Made by a program: the position numbers and the translations under genes
Shown: piece by piece, positions 23,811 through 31,795 of the stretch
How positions within the stretch are numbered: the stretch's first letter is position 1
Layout: the number at the start of each line of letters is the position of its first letter
The notes under the pieces: model-generated
What the model saw: only the letters and a program-made list of their open reading frames with translations
The model's database searches: none
Told to the model about the DNA's origin: nothing
From: an uncultured Holophagaceae bacterium
GTDB lineage: Bacteria; Acidobacteriota; Holophagae; Holophagales; Holophagaceae
DNA: 40,157 bases
Assembly: GCA_903843705.1 (NCBI GenBank)
Contig: CAIMQW010000084.1
Location: 1 to 40,157 of the forward strand
Direction: 5' to 3'

Positions 23811-25790
23811 ATGCTCGCTTCCCTCAACCACGTTGACCTGCGCTTCGGCCCCCAGGAGGTGCTGAAGGACGTGACCTGGGCCATCCAGGAGGGCGAGTGC
23901 TGGGGTGTCATCGGGCGCAACGGGGCCGGGAAGAGCACCGTCTTCAAGCTCCTGCTGGCCCAGCTGGAGGCCGACGCCGGCACCGTGGTGCGGCCCACGA
24001 AGGAACGGGGCATCCGCATGGGCCACTATGCCCAGGATCTCATCCCCGAGACCCAGGGCAGCGTGCTCGAAGAGACCCTGGCGGCCTTCGGCGATGTGGA
24101 GCGCCTGCAGCATGAGATGCGCGACCTGGAGCACCGCATGGGTGAGCCCGGTAGCGACCTGACGGAGGTTATGGACCGCTACCAGACGGTGACCGAGGCC
24201 TTCGAGCACCTGGACGGCTTCACGATCCGCGCCCGCGCCGAGAGCATCCTCCAGTCTCTGGGCTTCAGCGCAGCGGACTTCGAGCGGCCCGTGGAGACCC
24301 TCTCCGGTGGCCAGAAGAGCCGCGTGATGCTGGCCAAGGCTGTCCTGCAGGGACTGGACCTGCTGCTGCTGGACGAGCCCACCAACCACCTGGACCTGCC
24401 CAGCCTGCGATGGCTGGAGGGCTTCATTCAGGACACGGACGCCACCGTGGCCGTCATCAGCCATGACCGCTACTTCCTGGACAAGATCGCCACCGAGATC
24501 CTGGAGCTGGAGGCAGGTCGTTCCCGGGCTTACGAGGGCAACTACTCGGAGTTCATGGAAAAGAAGGAGCAGGAGCTGGAGCTGCTCGAGCGCCACTACG
24601 AGCAGCAGCAGGCCTACATCAAAAACCAGGAAGAGTACATCCGCCGCAACATCGCGGGCCAGAACACCAAGCAAGCCCGGGGCCGCCGCACCCACCTGGC
24701 CCGCCTGGACCGCATCCAGAGCCCGCTGCGGGACCGCCGCAAGGTGAAGTTCAGTTTTCCCGAGACCCAGCGCTGTGGCGACATTGCCCTGGTGCTGGAG
24801 AACGCCAGCATGGGCTGGGATGGCCAGGCCTTGTTCAAGCCCCTGGAGCAACTCCAGCTCAAGCGCGGCCAGAAGATGGGTATCGTGGGCCTGAACGGCA
24901 CGGGCAAGTCGACCATGCTCAAGGCCATCGCCGAGGAGATCCCCTTCATCACCGGCCAGGCCCGCTTGGGTAGCCAGGTGAAGCTGGGCTACTTCGACCA
25001 GCACCACCGGAACCTCGACCCGCGCAACACTGTGTTTCAGCAGATCCATGCGGTGACGCCCAATGCCGTCAAGCAGGACATCCTGGGCTTCCTGGCCAAG
25101 TTCCAGTTCCGGGGCGATGATGTGGACAAGCCCGTCACAGCCCTCTCCGGCGGCGAGCGGGCCCGCCTCAGCATCGCCACCCTCATTCGCAACGGCGTGA
25201 ACCTTCTCCTGCTGGACGAGCCCACCAACCACATGGATATCCCCAGCATGGAGGCCATGGAGGACACTATCCTGAGCTTCACCGGGGCGGCCATCGTGGT
25301 GACCCACGATCGCTACCTGCTGGGCCGCGTGGCAGACTCGCTGCTGCGCGTCCACGAAGGCCGGGCCGAGTTCCGCGAGGGCGGCTATGAGGAGCACCAG
25401 GCCTGGGTGGACCTGGACCTGGGCAGTGAGGACGAGACCGGGAGCGGGGCTGTGGAGCCCCCCAAGAAGGTCGACAAGAAGCCCGAGCCGCCCCAGACCA
25501 AGGCTCAGCCCGCCCCCCGGGCCGCGGCCAAGCCGCACACCCCCATCGACAAGGGCAAGCAGCGGGCCCTCAAGCGGGCCGAGCGTCTGGTAGGTGAGGC
25601 TGAGGCCAAGGTTGCGGCCCTGGAAGCCCAGCTCACGGACCACCAGAAGGTGCTGGCCGCCATGGACCCCGCCGACTGGCAGGCCTTCAGCGCCCGCCTG
25701 GACCAGCAGAAGGCCCTGGAAGCCGACCTCGCCTACGCCATGAGCGACTGGGAGGCCGCCCAGGGCGCCCTGGAAGAGCTCCAGCGCTGA
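23811..25790 (+). CDS. ABC-F family ATPase (ribosome-associated, Uup/EttA-like)
   Basis: ABC-F proteins bind the ribosomal E site and help stalled ribosomes; they lack membrane helices. The 659 residues hold two ABC domains. The first has Walker A GRNGAGKST (35-43), signature LSGGQKSR and Walker B LLLLDEPTNHLD. The second has GLNGTGKST (about 361-369), LSGGERAR and LLLLDEPTNHMD. The linker between them contains the long charged helix EEYIRRNIAGQNTKQARGRR that marks the family. A Pro/Lys-rich stretch and a C-terminal coiled coil (about 585-659) are as in Uup. ATG 23811 is chosen from the family start MLASLNHVDLRFG; no Shine-Dalgarno is visible and a hairpin lies just upstream. The subfamily is not settled. 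Confidence 0.9.
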   Translation: MLASLNHVDLRFGPQEVLKDVTWAIQEGECWGVIGRNGAGKSTVFKLLLAQLEADAGTVVRPTKERGIRMGHYAQDLIPETQGSVLEETLAAFGDVERLQHEMRDLEHRMGEPGSDLTEVMDRYQTVTEAFEHLDGFTIRARAESILQSLGFSAADFERPVETLSGGQKSRVMLAKAVLQGLDLLLLDEPTNHLDLPSLRWLEGFIQDTDATVAVISHDRYFLDKIATEILELEAGRSRAYEGNYSEFMEKKEQELELLERHYEQQQAYIKNQEEYIRRNIAGQNTKQARGRRTHLARLDRIQSPLRDRRKVKFSFPETQRCGDIALVLENASMGWDGQALFKPLEQLQLKRGQKMGIVGLNGTGKSTMLKAIAEEIPFITGQARLGSQVKLGYFDQHHRNLDPRNTVFQQIHAVTPNAVKQDILGFLAKFQFRGDDVDKPVTALSGGERARLSIATLIRNGVNLLLLDEPTNHMDIPSMEAMEDTILSFTGAAIVVTHDRYLLGRVADSLLRVHEGRAEFREGGYEEHQAWVDLDLGSEDETGSGAVEPPKKVDKKPEPPQTKAQPAPRAAAKPHTPIDKGKQRALKRAERLVGEAEAKVAALEAQLTDHQKVLAAMDPADWQAFSARLDQQKALEADLAYAMSDWEAAQGALEELQR

Positions 25791-25826
25791 ATTGGTGTTA
25801 GGGTATTGGCGATCCAGTGGTTCCCT

Positions 25827-26636
25827 ATGACCCAATTTTGCGACTCCCACGTTCTCATCACTGGTGCGGCCCATGGCCTGGGCCGCCTCATGGCCATCGA
25901 CGCCGTCGGCCGGAAGGCCCGCGTCACGCTTCTCGACCGGGACGCCGAGGGGCTGGAGCGGGCCTGTGTAGAGCTCCGCCAGCTCGGGGGCGACGCTCAG
26001 TCCTTCGTGGTGGACCTCGCTGACCGGGCAGCCTTGCAGGCTGTTTGCTCCCGGGTGCAGGCCACCCGGGGCGAGGTGGACATCCTCGTGAACAACGCCG
26101 GCATCGTGTCGGGCAAGACCCTCCTGGAATGCAGCGATGAGGCCATCGAGCGCACCTTCCAGGTGAACACCCTGGCCCACTTCTGGACCGTGCGGGCCTT
26201 CCTGCCAGGCATGCTGGCGCGGGGGACGGGGCACATCGTCACCTTGGCCTCAGTGGCGGGCCTGGCGGGGACCTCCCGGCTGAGCGACTACTGCGCCTCC
26301 AAGTTCGCCGCTGTGGGCTTTGACGAGTCCCTGCGGGTGGAGCTGAAGCGCCTCGGAAGCCCGGTCCGGACCACGGTAGTCTGCCCCTTCTTTATCGACA
26401 CTGGGATGTTCGATGGGGCCAGCACCCGCTTCCCCTGGCTGCTGCCCATCCTCCAGCCAGATTATGTGGTGCGACGGATCATGAAAGCCGTTGAAGGGAA
26501 CCGTTCCCGGCTGGTCCTGCCCCGCTTCATCCTGGCACTGCCCGTGGCCCGTGCGCTGCCGCCCTGGCTCTTCGACGTCGTGCTGAGCGTCCTGGGCGTG
26601 AACCGGAGCATGGATCACTTTCGGGGGCGGCACTGA
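25827..26636 (+). CDS. Short-chain dehydrogenase/reductase
   Basis: This is an NAD(P)-dependent oxidoreductase of 269 residues. The Rossmann motif is TGAAHGLG (12-19), with Asp37 in LLDRD after strand 2, which favours NAD. NNAG (89-92) and the triad Ser142, Tyr155, Lys159 (YCASK) are intact. The C-terminal hydrophobic segment (ILALPVARALPPWLFDVVLSVLG) and the end MDHFRGR resemble SDR16C/retinol-dehydrogenase-like members, which are membrane-associated. ATG 25827 is preferred over TTG 25806. Substrate is unknown. It starts 36 bases after the ABC-F gene and converges on the low-GC islet. Confidence 0.87.
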   Translation: MTQFCDSHVLITGAAHGLGRLMAIDAVGRKARVTLLDRDAEGLERACVELRQLGGDAQSFVVDLADRAALQAVCSRVQATRGEVDILVNNAGIVSGKTLLECSDEAIERTFQVNTLAHFWTVRAFLPGMLARGTGHIVTLASVAGLAGTSRLSDYCASKFAAVGFDESLRVELKRLGSPVRTTVVCPFFIDTGMFDGASTRFPWLLPILQPDYVVRRIMKAVEGNRSRLVLPRFILALPVARALPPWLFDVVLSVLGVNRSMDHFRGRH

Positions 26637-26656
26637 TACCGAGTCGGGCAAACGCG

Positions 26657-27037
26657 TTACTTCACGAGCACAATGTAGAGTTCAACATCTGAATTGCCTA
26701 CGTTTACATTAGTGAAGGCTGGGCCTGGCTGCAGCACTCTGACTTCCCCTGTCTGCCAAACAATTGTTTCCTTCTTGCCATCGGCATAGGTCCGTTCCAC
26801 CGTTCCACCTTTCAACGCACGGACGACTCTGATCGTGGTTGAGATGGCGTTTTCGTTCTTTACCCCGGGCTTGTACGTTAGTTCAAAAACCCGAACCTTC
26901 TCGTTTTCCATCAGTATTTTTGGCGCATCTGTGGCCTTGGGCAGATTGCCTTGCGCCGTGGCGACGCTGGTCATACCCCCGGTCAGGATGGACGCGAGAA
27001 CCAGGACCCTCGTGATGCTACCGGTGCTTATTTTCAT
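26657..27037 (-). CDS. Small secreted cupin-like protein
   Basis: The 126 residues start with a signal peptide (MKISTGSITRVLVLASILTG then MTSVATAQG). The mature part is all beta in character: NEKVRVFELTYKPGVKNE, ALKGGTVERTYADGKKE and GEVRVLQPGPAFTNVNVG, with a repeated strand-turn pattern like a single-domain cupin. Cupin metal-binding histidines are absent, so no catalytic role is indicated. ATG 27037 is chosen because GGGAG lies five bases upstream; further ATGs at 27040 and 27049 are in frame. Codon use is A/T-richer than in all neighbours, which suggests recent transfer. Confidence 0.7.
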   Translation of the reverse strand: MKISTGSITRVLVLASILTGGMTSVATAQGNLPKATDAPKILMENEKVRVFELTYKPGVKNENAISTTIRVVRALKGGTVERTYADGKKETIVWQTGEVRVLQPGPAFTNVNVGNSDVELYIVLVK

Positions 27038-27082
27038 CATCTCTCCCATTTATCTAGCAGGTTGATGAGAACGGTCAAGGAG

Positions 27083-27111
27083 ACTACATAGGTAAAAAGG
27101 AAATGAGTCAA
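27083..27111 (-). promoter_or_regulatory. Possible promoter of the cupin-like gene
   Basis: On the minus strand TTGACT (27106-27111, five of six to TTGACA) and TGTAGT (27083-27088, four of six to TATAAT) are separated by 17 bases. A start near 27076 would give a leader of about 40 bases to ATG 27037. It is a good match for the standard housekeeping promoter. Confidence 0.45.
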
Positions 27112-27278
27112 GATGAATTGACGCAAATTTCATGATCAATGAAAATCCCAGTAACTACCATTAGGTCCACCTCCGCCACTCTGACTCTCGGTTTCGACTT
27201 GACCGATTGACGGGCCACTTCAGACCTCCGGCGCTGGTCCGTTCCAGTCTGGGAGGATGTGGGCCAGGAAGCCCGCCC

Positions 27279-27542
27279 TTAGCCCCCGGCGGCGGCCTTG
27301 AGGAAGCTCACCCGGTCCCCGGCTTGCAGGGGGATGTCCAGGCTGTGGGTGCGGCTGGCGATTACGCCGTTCACCACCAGGGCCGTGACCCGGGTCAACC
27401 GGTCGAAAGCTGCCCCCTCGGCCCCGAAGCGGTCCCGGGTCAGCGTCAGGACTTGCCGGAGCGTGGGGGTTCCCTCCAGCTCGAGGCGGCGGCTTCCCAG
27501 CGCCTTGGCCAGGTCGTAGGTCAGCTCGACGGTGATGCTCAT
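27279..27542 (-). CDS. MoaD/ThiS-like sulfur carrier protein
   Basis: This is an 87-residue ubiquitin-fold protein ending in AAAGG, the C-terminal Gly-Gly that is thiocarboxylated to deliver sulfur. MSITVELTYDLAKALG and LVVNGVIAS followed by LQAGDRVSFLKAAAGG match MoaD-like proteins. Its ATG overlaps the stop of the aldehyde:ferredoxin oxidoreductase gene by four bases (ATGA). This argues that it supplies sulfur for the pterin dithiolene of that enzyme's tungsten or molybdenum cofactor. A general MoaD for the whole cell is possible but would not be expected to sit so tightly behind one enzyme. Confidence 0.83.
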   Translation of the reverse strand: MSITVELTYDLAKALGSRRLELEGTPTLRQVLTLTRDRFGAEGAAFDRLTRVTALVVNGVIASRTHSLDIPLQAGDRVSFLKAAAGG

Positions 27543-29422
27543 GTGCGCACCTGGAGGCGGTCCAGGGTGCGCTGGAGGGGCACGCCCTGCGGATCCCAGC
27601 CCCGGATCTCGTAGTAGCGAGGCAGGAGCTGATCCAGGGGATGCCCGGAGTCCAGATGCGGGAAGGTGGACTCGTGCAGCATCCGGTGGGGCAGGGTGTC
27701 CTCGGCGCCGCCGATCCCCTCCCGCAGGTTGTACATGCGCTCCAGGTTGAAGATCCGCTCACCGATCTCCTGCAGGTGGCCCGAGGTGAAGGTCTGGCCC
27801 GTAATGTAGGTGAGCCACTTTTCAAACCAGGTCACGGGTGCAAGCTTGAGCCTCATGAGCAGGCGGTACAGGGGGCCGCTGCGTTCGAAGAAGTAGGTGA
27901 TGGTGCGGTACAGACGGCTCTTTGGATCCAGCGCGTGGACCTGCTTGGGGATCATGCCGTAGGTTGTGAAGATGCAGAGCACCATGGAGTTGATGGCACA
28001 GGCCAGGTTCTGCTGGACCACCGGGATCTCGGCCTTGAGGCGCAGGCTCTGGGGGTCGATGGTGAGGGGTCCTGTGGACTCGAAGTACATGCTGGCCCCC
28101 TGGACGTGGCAGCCGCCCCGGTTGGTGGTGGCGTATTCCACGCCCTGGGCGTAGGAGCCCCGGGGGTCGTACGCCGAGAGCTCCAGCCCCTTCACGTGCA
28201 TGGCGAAGGCGGCACCGCCGTGTCGCTCGCTCATCCGCTTCACGCCGTCCGCCAGCTCATTGCCCAGGCCCCGCCGGTGGGCGATGTCCTGGATCATGTC
28301 GCTGACGCCGGTGGCATCCCCAAAGGCCAGGCCGGCCTGGAGCAGGCCCCGCTCTTGCAGCTCCATGGCGAATCCCAGCGTCACGCCGAGGCTGATGCTG
28401 TCCATGCCCAAGTCGTCCGCCAGGAAGTTCCACTCGTTGACCCAGCGCAGGTCCGTGATCTCGAGGTTCGGGCCCAGCAGGGCGGCTGTCTCGTACTCGG
28501 GGCCCTTGACCCGGCCCGCGCCCTCCACCGCCACCTCCCGCCCACAGGCCACGGGGCAGTGGATGCAGCTGGACTTTACGCCGACCAGGCCGTGGTCCTC
28601 CAGGTACTCGCCGGACACGCTCATGGCGTCGTCGTGGTGCCCGTACTTGAAGTTCCGGGTAGGGAGGATGTTCCGGGCATTGGTGGTATTCACGATACCC
28701 ATGGTGCCGTAGCGCCGCAGCTTCTCCCCCAGCACCGGGTGAGACCGGAAGAGCTTTCGAAGCCACTTGGTGTAGTCGTTGAACTTTTCCTGGTCCTCCA
28801 GCTCCAGCTTGCGGGTGCCGGTGACAGAGACGGCCTTGAGGCGCTTGGAGCCCATCACGGCGCCCACCCCGGTGCGCCCGGCGATGCGCTCGTCCGAGAC
28901 AATGCCGGCGTAGAGGACTTGGTTCTCCCCAGCGGGGCCGATCACAGCGTGGTTCCGCCCCTTGCCGAGGGCCTCCTGGGTGGCCCGGGTGCCCTGGCCC
29001 CAGAGGTCAGTGGCGTCCAGGAAGGTGACGCTGTCCCGGTCGCCGTCGATCTCTAGGCGCACCGGGGTGGCTGACTGGTTGCGCACGATCAGGATGTCGA
29101 TGCCCGCCTTCTTGAGGCCAAAGGCGAAGGAGCCCCCGCAGGCGGCGCTGCCGATACCGCCGGTGAGGGGGCTCTTGCAGACCACGGCGAAGCGGTTGGA
29201 CTGGGGCGCCAGGGAGCCGTTCAGGGGACCCGTCGCGAAGATCAGCGGATTCTCCGGGCCCAGCGGATCGATTCCGGCCGGGGTCAGGTCGTAGAGCAGC
29301 CGCGTGCCGTAGCCTTTGCCGCCCAGATAGAGCCTGGCGGTGTTTTCATCCAGCGGCTGGAAGGCGAAGGAGCGGCTCCCCAGGTCCACGTCCAGAATGC
29401 GACCGGCATAACCCTTGATCAC
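27539..29422 (-). CDS. Aldehyde:ferredoxin oxidoreductase (tungsten-pterin enzyme)
   Basis: AOR family enzymes interconvert aldehydes and carboxylates with ferredoxin, using a tungsto-bispterin and one 4Fe-4S cluster, in the cytoplasm. The 627 residues fit. The N-terminal half has GGKGYGTRLLY, GPLNGS and SPLTGGIGSAACGGSFA. The cluster ligands are CIHCPVAC (C286, C289, C293) and C483 in NSMVLCIF. GMDSISLG and DPRGSYAQGVEYATTNRGG are pterin-site motifs. The start is GTG 29422 with GGAG six bases upstream. It lies downstream of tryptophanase on the same strand and is coupled to the MoaD-like gene. Related enzymes (GOR, WOR, BamB) differ in substrate, which cannot be read here. Confidence 0.92.
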   Translation of the reverse strand: MIKGYAGRILDVDLGSRSFAFQPLDENTARLYLGGKGYGTRLLYDLTPAGIDPLGPENPLIFATGPLNGSLAPQSNRFAVVCKSPLTGGIGSAACGGSFAFGLKKAGIDILIVRNQSATPVRLEIDGDRDSVTFLDATDLWGQGTRATQEALGKGRNHAVIGPAGENQVLYAGIVSDERIAGRTGVGAVMGSKRLKAVSVTGTRKLELEDQEKFNDYTKWLRKLFRSHPVLGEKLRRYGTMGIVNTTNARNILPTRNFKYGHHDDAMSVSGEYLEDHGLVGVKSSCIHCPVACGREVAVEGAGRVKGPEYETAALLGPNLEITDLRWVNEWNFLADDLGMDSISLGVTLGFAMELQERGLLQAGLAFGDATGVSDMIQDIAHRRGLGNELADGVKRMSERHGGAAFAMHVKGLELSAYDPRGSYAQGVEYATTNRGGCHVQGASMYFESTGPLTIDPQSLRLKAEIPVVQQNLACAINSMVLCIFTTYGMIPKQVHALDPKSRLYRTITYFFERSGPLYRLLMRLKLAPVTWFEKWLTYITGQTFTSGHLQEIGERIFNLERMYNLREGIGGAEDTLPHRMLHESTFPHLDSGHPLDQLLPRYYEIRGWDPQGVPLQRTLDRLQVRT

Positions 29423-29505
29423 GACGGCTCCGGGTTGCGATCCCCCAGCCTACCCCTTCGGGTGGAGGAAGAGGCAACTCAAACCAATGGAGTAGGATGC
29501 CCAGC

Positions 29506-30876
29506 TCAGACCCAGGCCAGCTCGGCGGTGAAGTGGCGCAAGTACTGGCTCTGCTTGACGATCTTCACGCCGCGGATCTCCTTGGCCTTGGCTTTCACTT
29601 CGGCGATGACCTCGCCGGCGAAGTCGAAGTGACTCTGGGTGTACATGCGGCGGGGGAAGGCCAGGCGGACCAGCTCCATGCTGTGGTGGGTCTCAGTGCC
29701 GTCCTCGAGGCGCTTGCCAAACATGACGGAGCCGATCTCCACACCACGGATGCCGCCCTCCAGGTAGAGCGCGTTGCAGAGTGCCCAGGCGGGGTAGTGC
29801 GCCACCGGCATGTCCGGCAACACCGTGCGGGCGTCGATGTATACCGCATGGCCCCCTGTGGGCTTCACGAAGCCAACGCCGGCCGCCTCGAGCTTCTCGC
29901 CCAGGTATTCGGCGGTGCGGAGCCGGTAGCGCAGGTAGGACTCGTCCATGCCCTCCTCCAGGCCCACCGCCATGGCCTCCAGGTCCCGCCCTGCCAGGCC
30001 GCCGTAGGTGGGGAAGCCCTCAGTGAGGATCAGCATGTTCCGCACGGGGTCGAGCCACTCGTCGTGGCGCAGCATGATGAAGCCGCCCATGTTTACCAGG
30101 GCGTCCTTCTTGGCGCTCATGGTGGCGCCATCCGCGTAGCTGAACATCTCCTGGCAGATGGCCCGCACGGGCGTGTCCTGGTAGCCGTCCTCCCGCAGCT
30201 TGATGAACATGGCGTTCTCGGCGAAGCGGCAGACGTCCATGATCAGCGGCTTGCCGTAGCGCTTCAGGAGGGCCGAGTAGGCGCGCAGGTTGGCCATGGA
30301 GACCGGCTGGCCGCCGCCGGTGTTGTTGGTCACCGTGATCATGCCGAAGGGGATGCGGTGGCCCTCCGCCTTCAGCGTCGCCTCCACCCGCGCCAGGTCG
30401 ATGTTGCCCTTGAAGGGGTGGATCAGGCTGGGCTGCAGTCCCTCGGCGATCACCAGATCAACGGCCTCAACGCCGTTGAACTCCAGGTTGGCCCGGGTGG
30501 TGTCGAAGTGGCTGTTGTTGGGCACCAACTCACCCCGCTTGCTGACAGCGCTGAACAGCACCTTCTCCGCCGCGCGCCCCTGGTGGGTGGGGATCAGGTG
30601 GGGCATGCCGGTGAGGTCCTGGAGGACGGCCTCTAGGCGGAAGAAGCTCTTGGCGCCGGCGTAGCTCTCGTCGCCCAGCATGATTGCGGCCCACTGGGCG
30701 GAGCTCATGGCGCCCGTGCCGGAGTCCGTGAGCCAGTCCAGCAGCACATCCTCGGCCCGCAGCTTGAAGACGTTGAGCTTCGCGGCCTCCAGCATCCCCA
30801 GGCGCTCCTGGGGCGTGGTCATGCGGATGGGCTCGATGGACTTGATGCGGAAGGGCTCGATCATGGTGCGGGGCAT
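29506..30876 (-). CDS. tnaA: Tryptophanase (PLP-dependent beta-eliminating lyase)
   Basis: The enzyme splits L-tryptophan to indole, pyruvate and ammonia. Numbered from ATG 30876 it has 456 residues. EPFRIKSIEPI, LLDWLTDSGTGAM, PTHQGRAAEK and GFPTYGGLAGRDLEAM are shared by tryptophanase and tyrosine phenol-lyase. The PLP lysine is K257 in MSAKKDALVNMGG. Two positions separate the enzymes. HFDTT (Asp125) matches tryptophanase, where phenol-lyase has Thr. VEIGS matches tryptophanase, where phenol-lyase has Arg (MERG). Much of the remaining sequence is phenol-lyase-like, so the call is by active site. AGGAG lies five bases before the ATG. No tnaC-type leader peptide or tryptophan permease is visible. 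Confidence 0.85.
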   Translation of the reverse strand: MPRTMIEPFRIKSIEPIRMTTPQERLGMLEAAKLNVFKLRAEDVLLDWLTDSGTGAMSSAQWAAIMLGDESYAGAKSFFRLEAVLQDLTGMPHLIPTHQGRAAEKVLFSAVSKRGELVPNNSHFDTTRANLEFNGVEAVDLVIAEGLQPSLIHPFKGNIDLARVEATLKAEGHRIPFGMITVTNNTGGGQPVSMANLRAYSALLKRYGKPLIMDVCRFAENAMFIKLREDGYQDTPVRAICQEMFSYADGATMSAKKDALVNMGGFIMLRHDEWLDPVRNMLILTEGFPTYGGLAGRDLEAMAVGLEEGMDESYLRYRLRTAEYLGEKLEAAGVGFVKPTGGHAVYIDARTVLPDMPVAHYPAWALCNALYLEGGIRGVEIGSVMFGKRLEDGTETHHSMELVRLAFPRRMYTQSHFDFAGEVIAEVKAKAKEIRGVKIVKQSQYLRHFTAELAWV

Positions 30877-30934
30877 GGCGGCTCCTGACGGAAGGTCCAG
30901 GCTACCGGATGCGCCGAGGCGGGAGATCACAATG

Positions 30935-30959
30935 GGGGGTGGCGGCGCAGACCACCCCC
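30935..30959. promoter_or_regulatory. Inverted repeat between tnaA and coaX
   Basis: GGGGGTGG (30935-30942) and CCACCCCC (30952-30959) form a perfect 8-base inverted repeat around a 9-base loop, in the 121-base gap between the divergent tnaA and coaX starts. It could be an operator or an RNA hairpin in either leader. No T-tract follows on either strand, so it is not a normal terminator. Confidence 0.45.
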
Positions 30960-30997
30960 GGCGATCCTAGAGGTTCCGCACCTTTCCTGGAGCGTTC

Positions 30998-31792
30998 ATG
31001 AGTCTTTTGCTGGCTGTCGATGTGGGCAACACCAACGTGGTCCTGGGGATCTTTGATCTCGCCCAGGGCCCGGAGGCGCCCCTGGTGTGCTCCTGGCGCC
31101 TGGCCACGAGCCGGGAGCGGACCGTGGACGAGTACGGACTCTCGGCCCTGGCCCTCATGCGCCACCAGGGCATCGAGGCCAAGCAGATCAAGCACGTGGC
31201 CATCTCATGCGTGGTGCCGCCCCTGCATCCTGTGCTCATGAGTTGGGCGCGGAACTACTTCGGCGTGGACGCCTTCTACGTGGAGCCCGGCGTGAAGACC
31301 GGGGTGAAGGTGCTCATCGACAACCCCTCGGAGCTGGGCGCCGACCGCCTAGTGAACGCCGTGGCCGGTATCGAGAAGTTTGGGGCGCCCCTGATCATCG
31401 TGGACTTCGGCACCGCAACCAGCTACGACGTGGTCAATGCCAAGCGCGAATACCTGGGTGGCCTCATCAGCCCCGGGCTGAAGATCAGCGCTGAAGCGCT
31501 CTTTCAGCGGGCCAGCAGGCTGCCCAGGGTGGAGATCGCCGAGCCCGAGCGGCTCGTGGGCCGGAACACCATCCAGGCCATGCAGTCCGGCATCTTCTAC
31601 GGCTATGTGGGCATGGTGGAGGGCATCCTGCGGCGCCTCCTCGACGAGTGTCCGGGGTCCAAGGTAGCCGCCACCGGCGGGCTCGCCCGAGTGATCGCCC
31701 CCCACTGCGCCCTGATCAACCACATCGCACCGGACCTCACCCTGGATGGGCTCCGCATCTTGTGGTTCCGGAACCAGGGCGGGCGGAAGTAA
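30998..31792 (+). CDS. coaX: Type III pantothenate kinase
   Basis: CoaX phosphorylates pantothenate, the first step of coenzyme A synthesis; the type III enzyme needs a monovalent cation and resists CoA feedback. The 264 residues fit. DVGNTNVVLGIF (8-19) is the phosphate-1 loop of the ASKHA fold. GADRLVNAVA, DFGTATSYDVV and GGLISPGLKIS are the remaining hallmark motifs. GGAG lies about six bases before ATG 30998. birA starts three bases after its stop, a common pairing of the two genes. Confidence 0.95.
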   Translation: MSLLLAVDVGNTNVVLGIFDLAQGPEAPLVCSWRLATSRERTVDEYGLSALALMRHQGIEAKQIKHVAISCVVPPLHPVLMSWARNYFGVDAFYVEPGVKTGVKVLIDNPSELGADRLVNAVAGIEKFGAPLIIVDFGTATSYDVVNAKREYLGGLISPGLKISAEALFQRASRLPRVEIAEPERLVGRNTIQAMQSGIFYGYVGMVEGILRRLLDECPGSKVAATGGLARVIAPHCALINHIAPDLTLDGLRILWFRNQGGRK

Positions 31793-31795
31793 GGG

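Larger units (their letters stand above)
26640..27225. other. Low-GC islet
   Basis: Base composition drops sharply here. Hand counts give 28 of 60 G+C at 26881-26940 and 23 of 60 at 27061-27120, against 46 of 60 at 25501-25560 in the ABC-F gene. The islet holds one small secreted-protein gene and its upstream region. No inverted repeats, integrase or tRNA border were seen at the edges. Confidence 0.65.

Noticed and set aside
27641..29056. 471-residue open frame on the plus strand inside AOR
   Set aside because: Antisense to the AOR cluster and pterin motifs; low-complexity Val/His/Gly sequence.
29506..30876. Tyrosine phenol-lyase as the name for this lyase
   Set aside because: The Thr and Arg that bind the phenol ring are replaced by the Asp and Ile found in tryptophanase.
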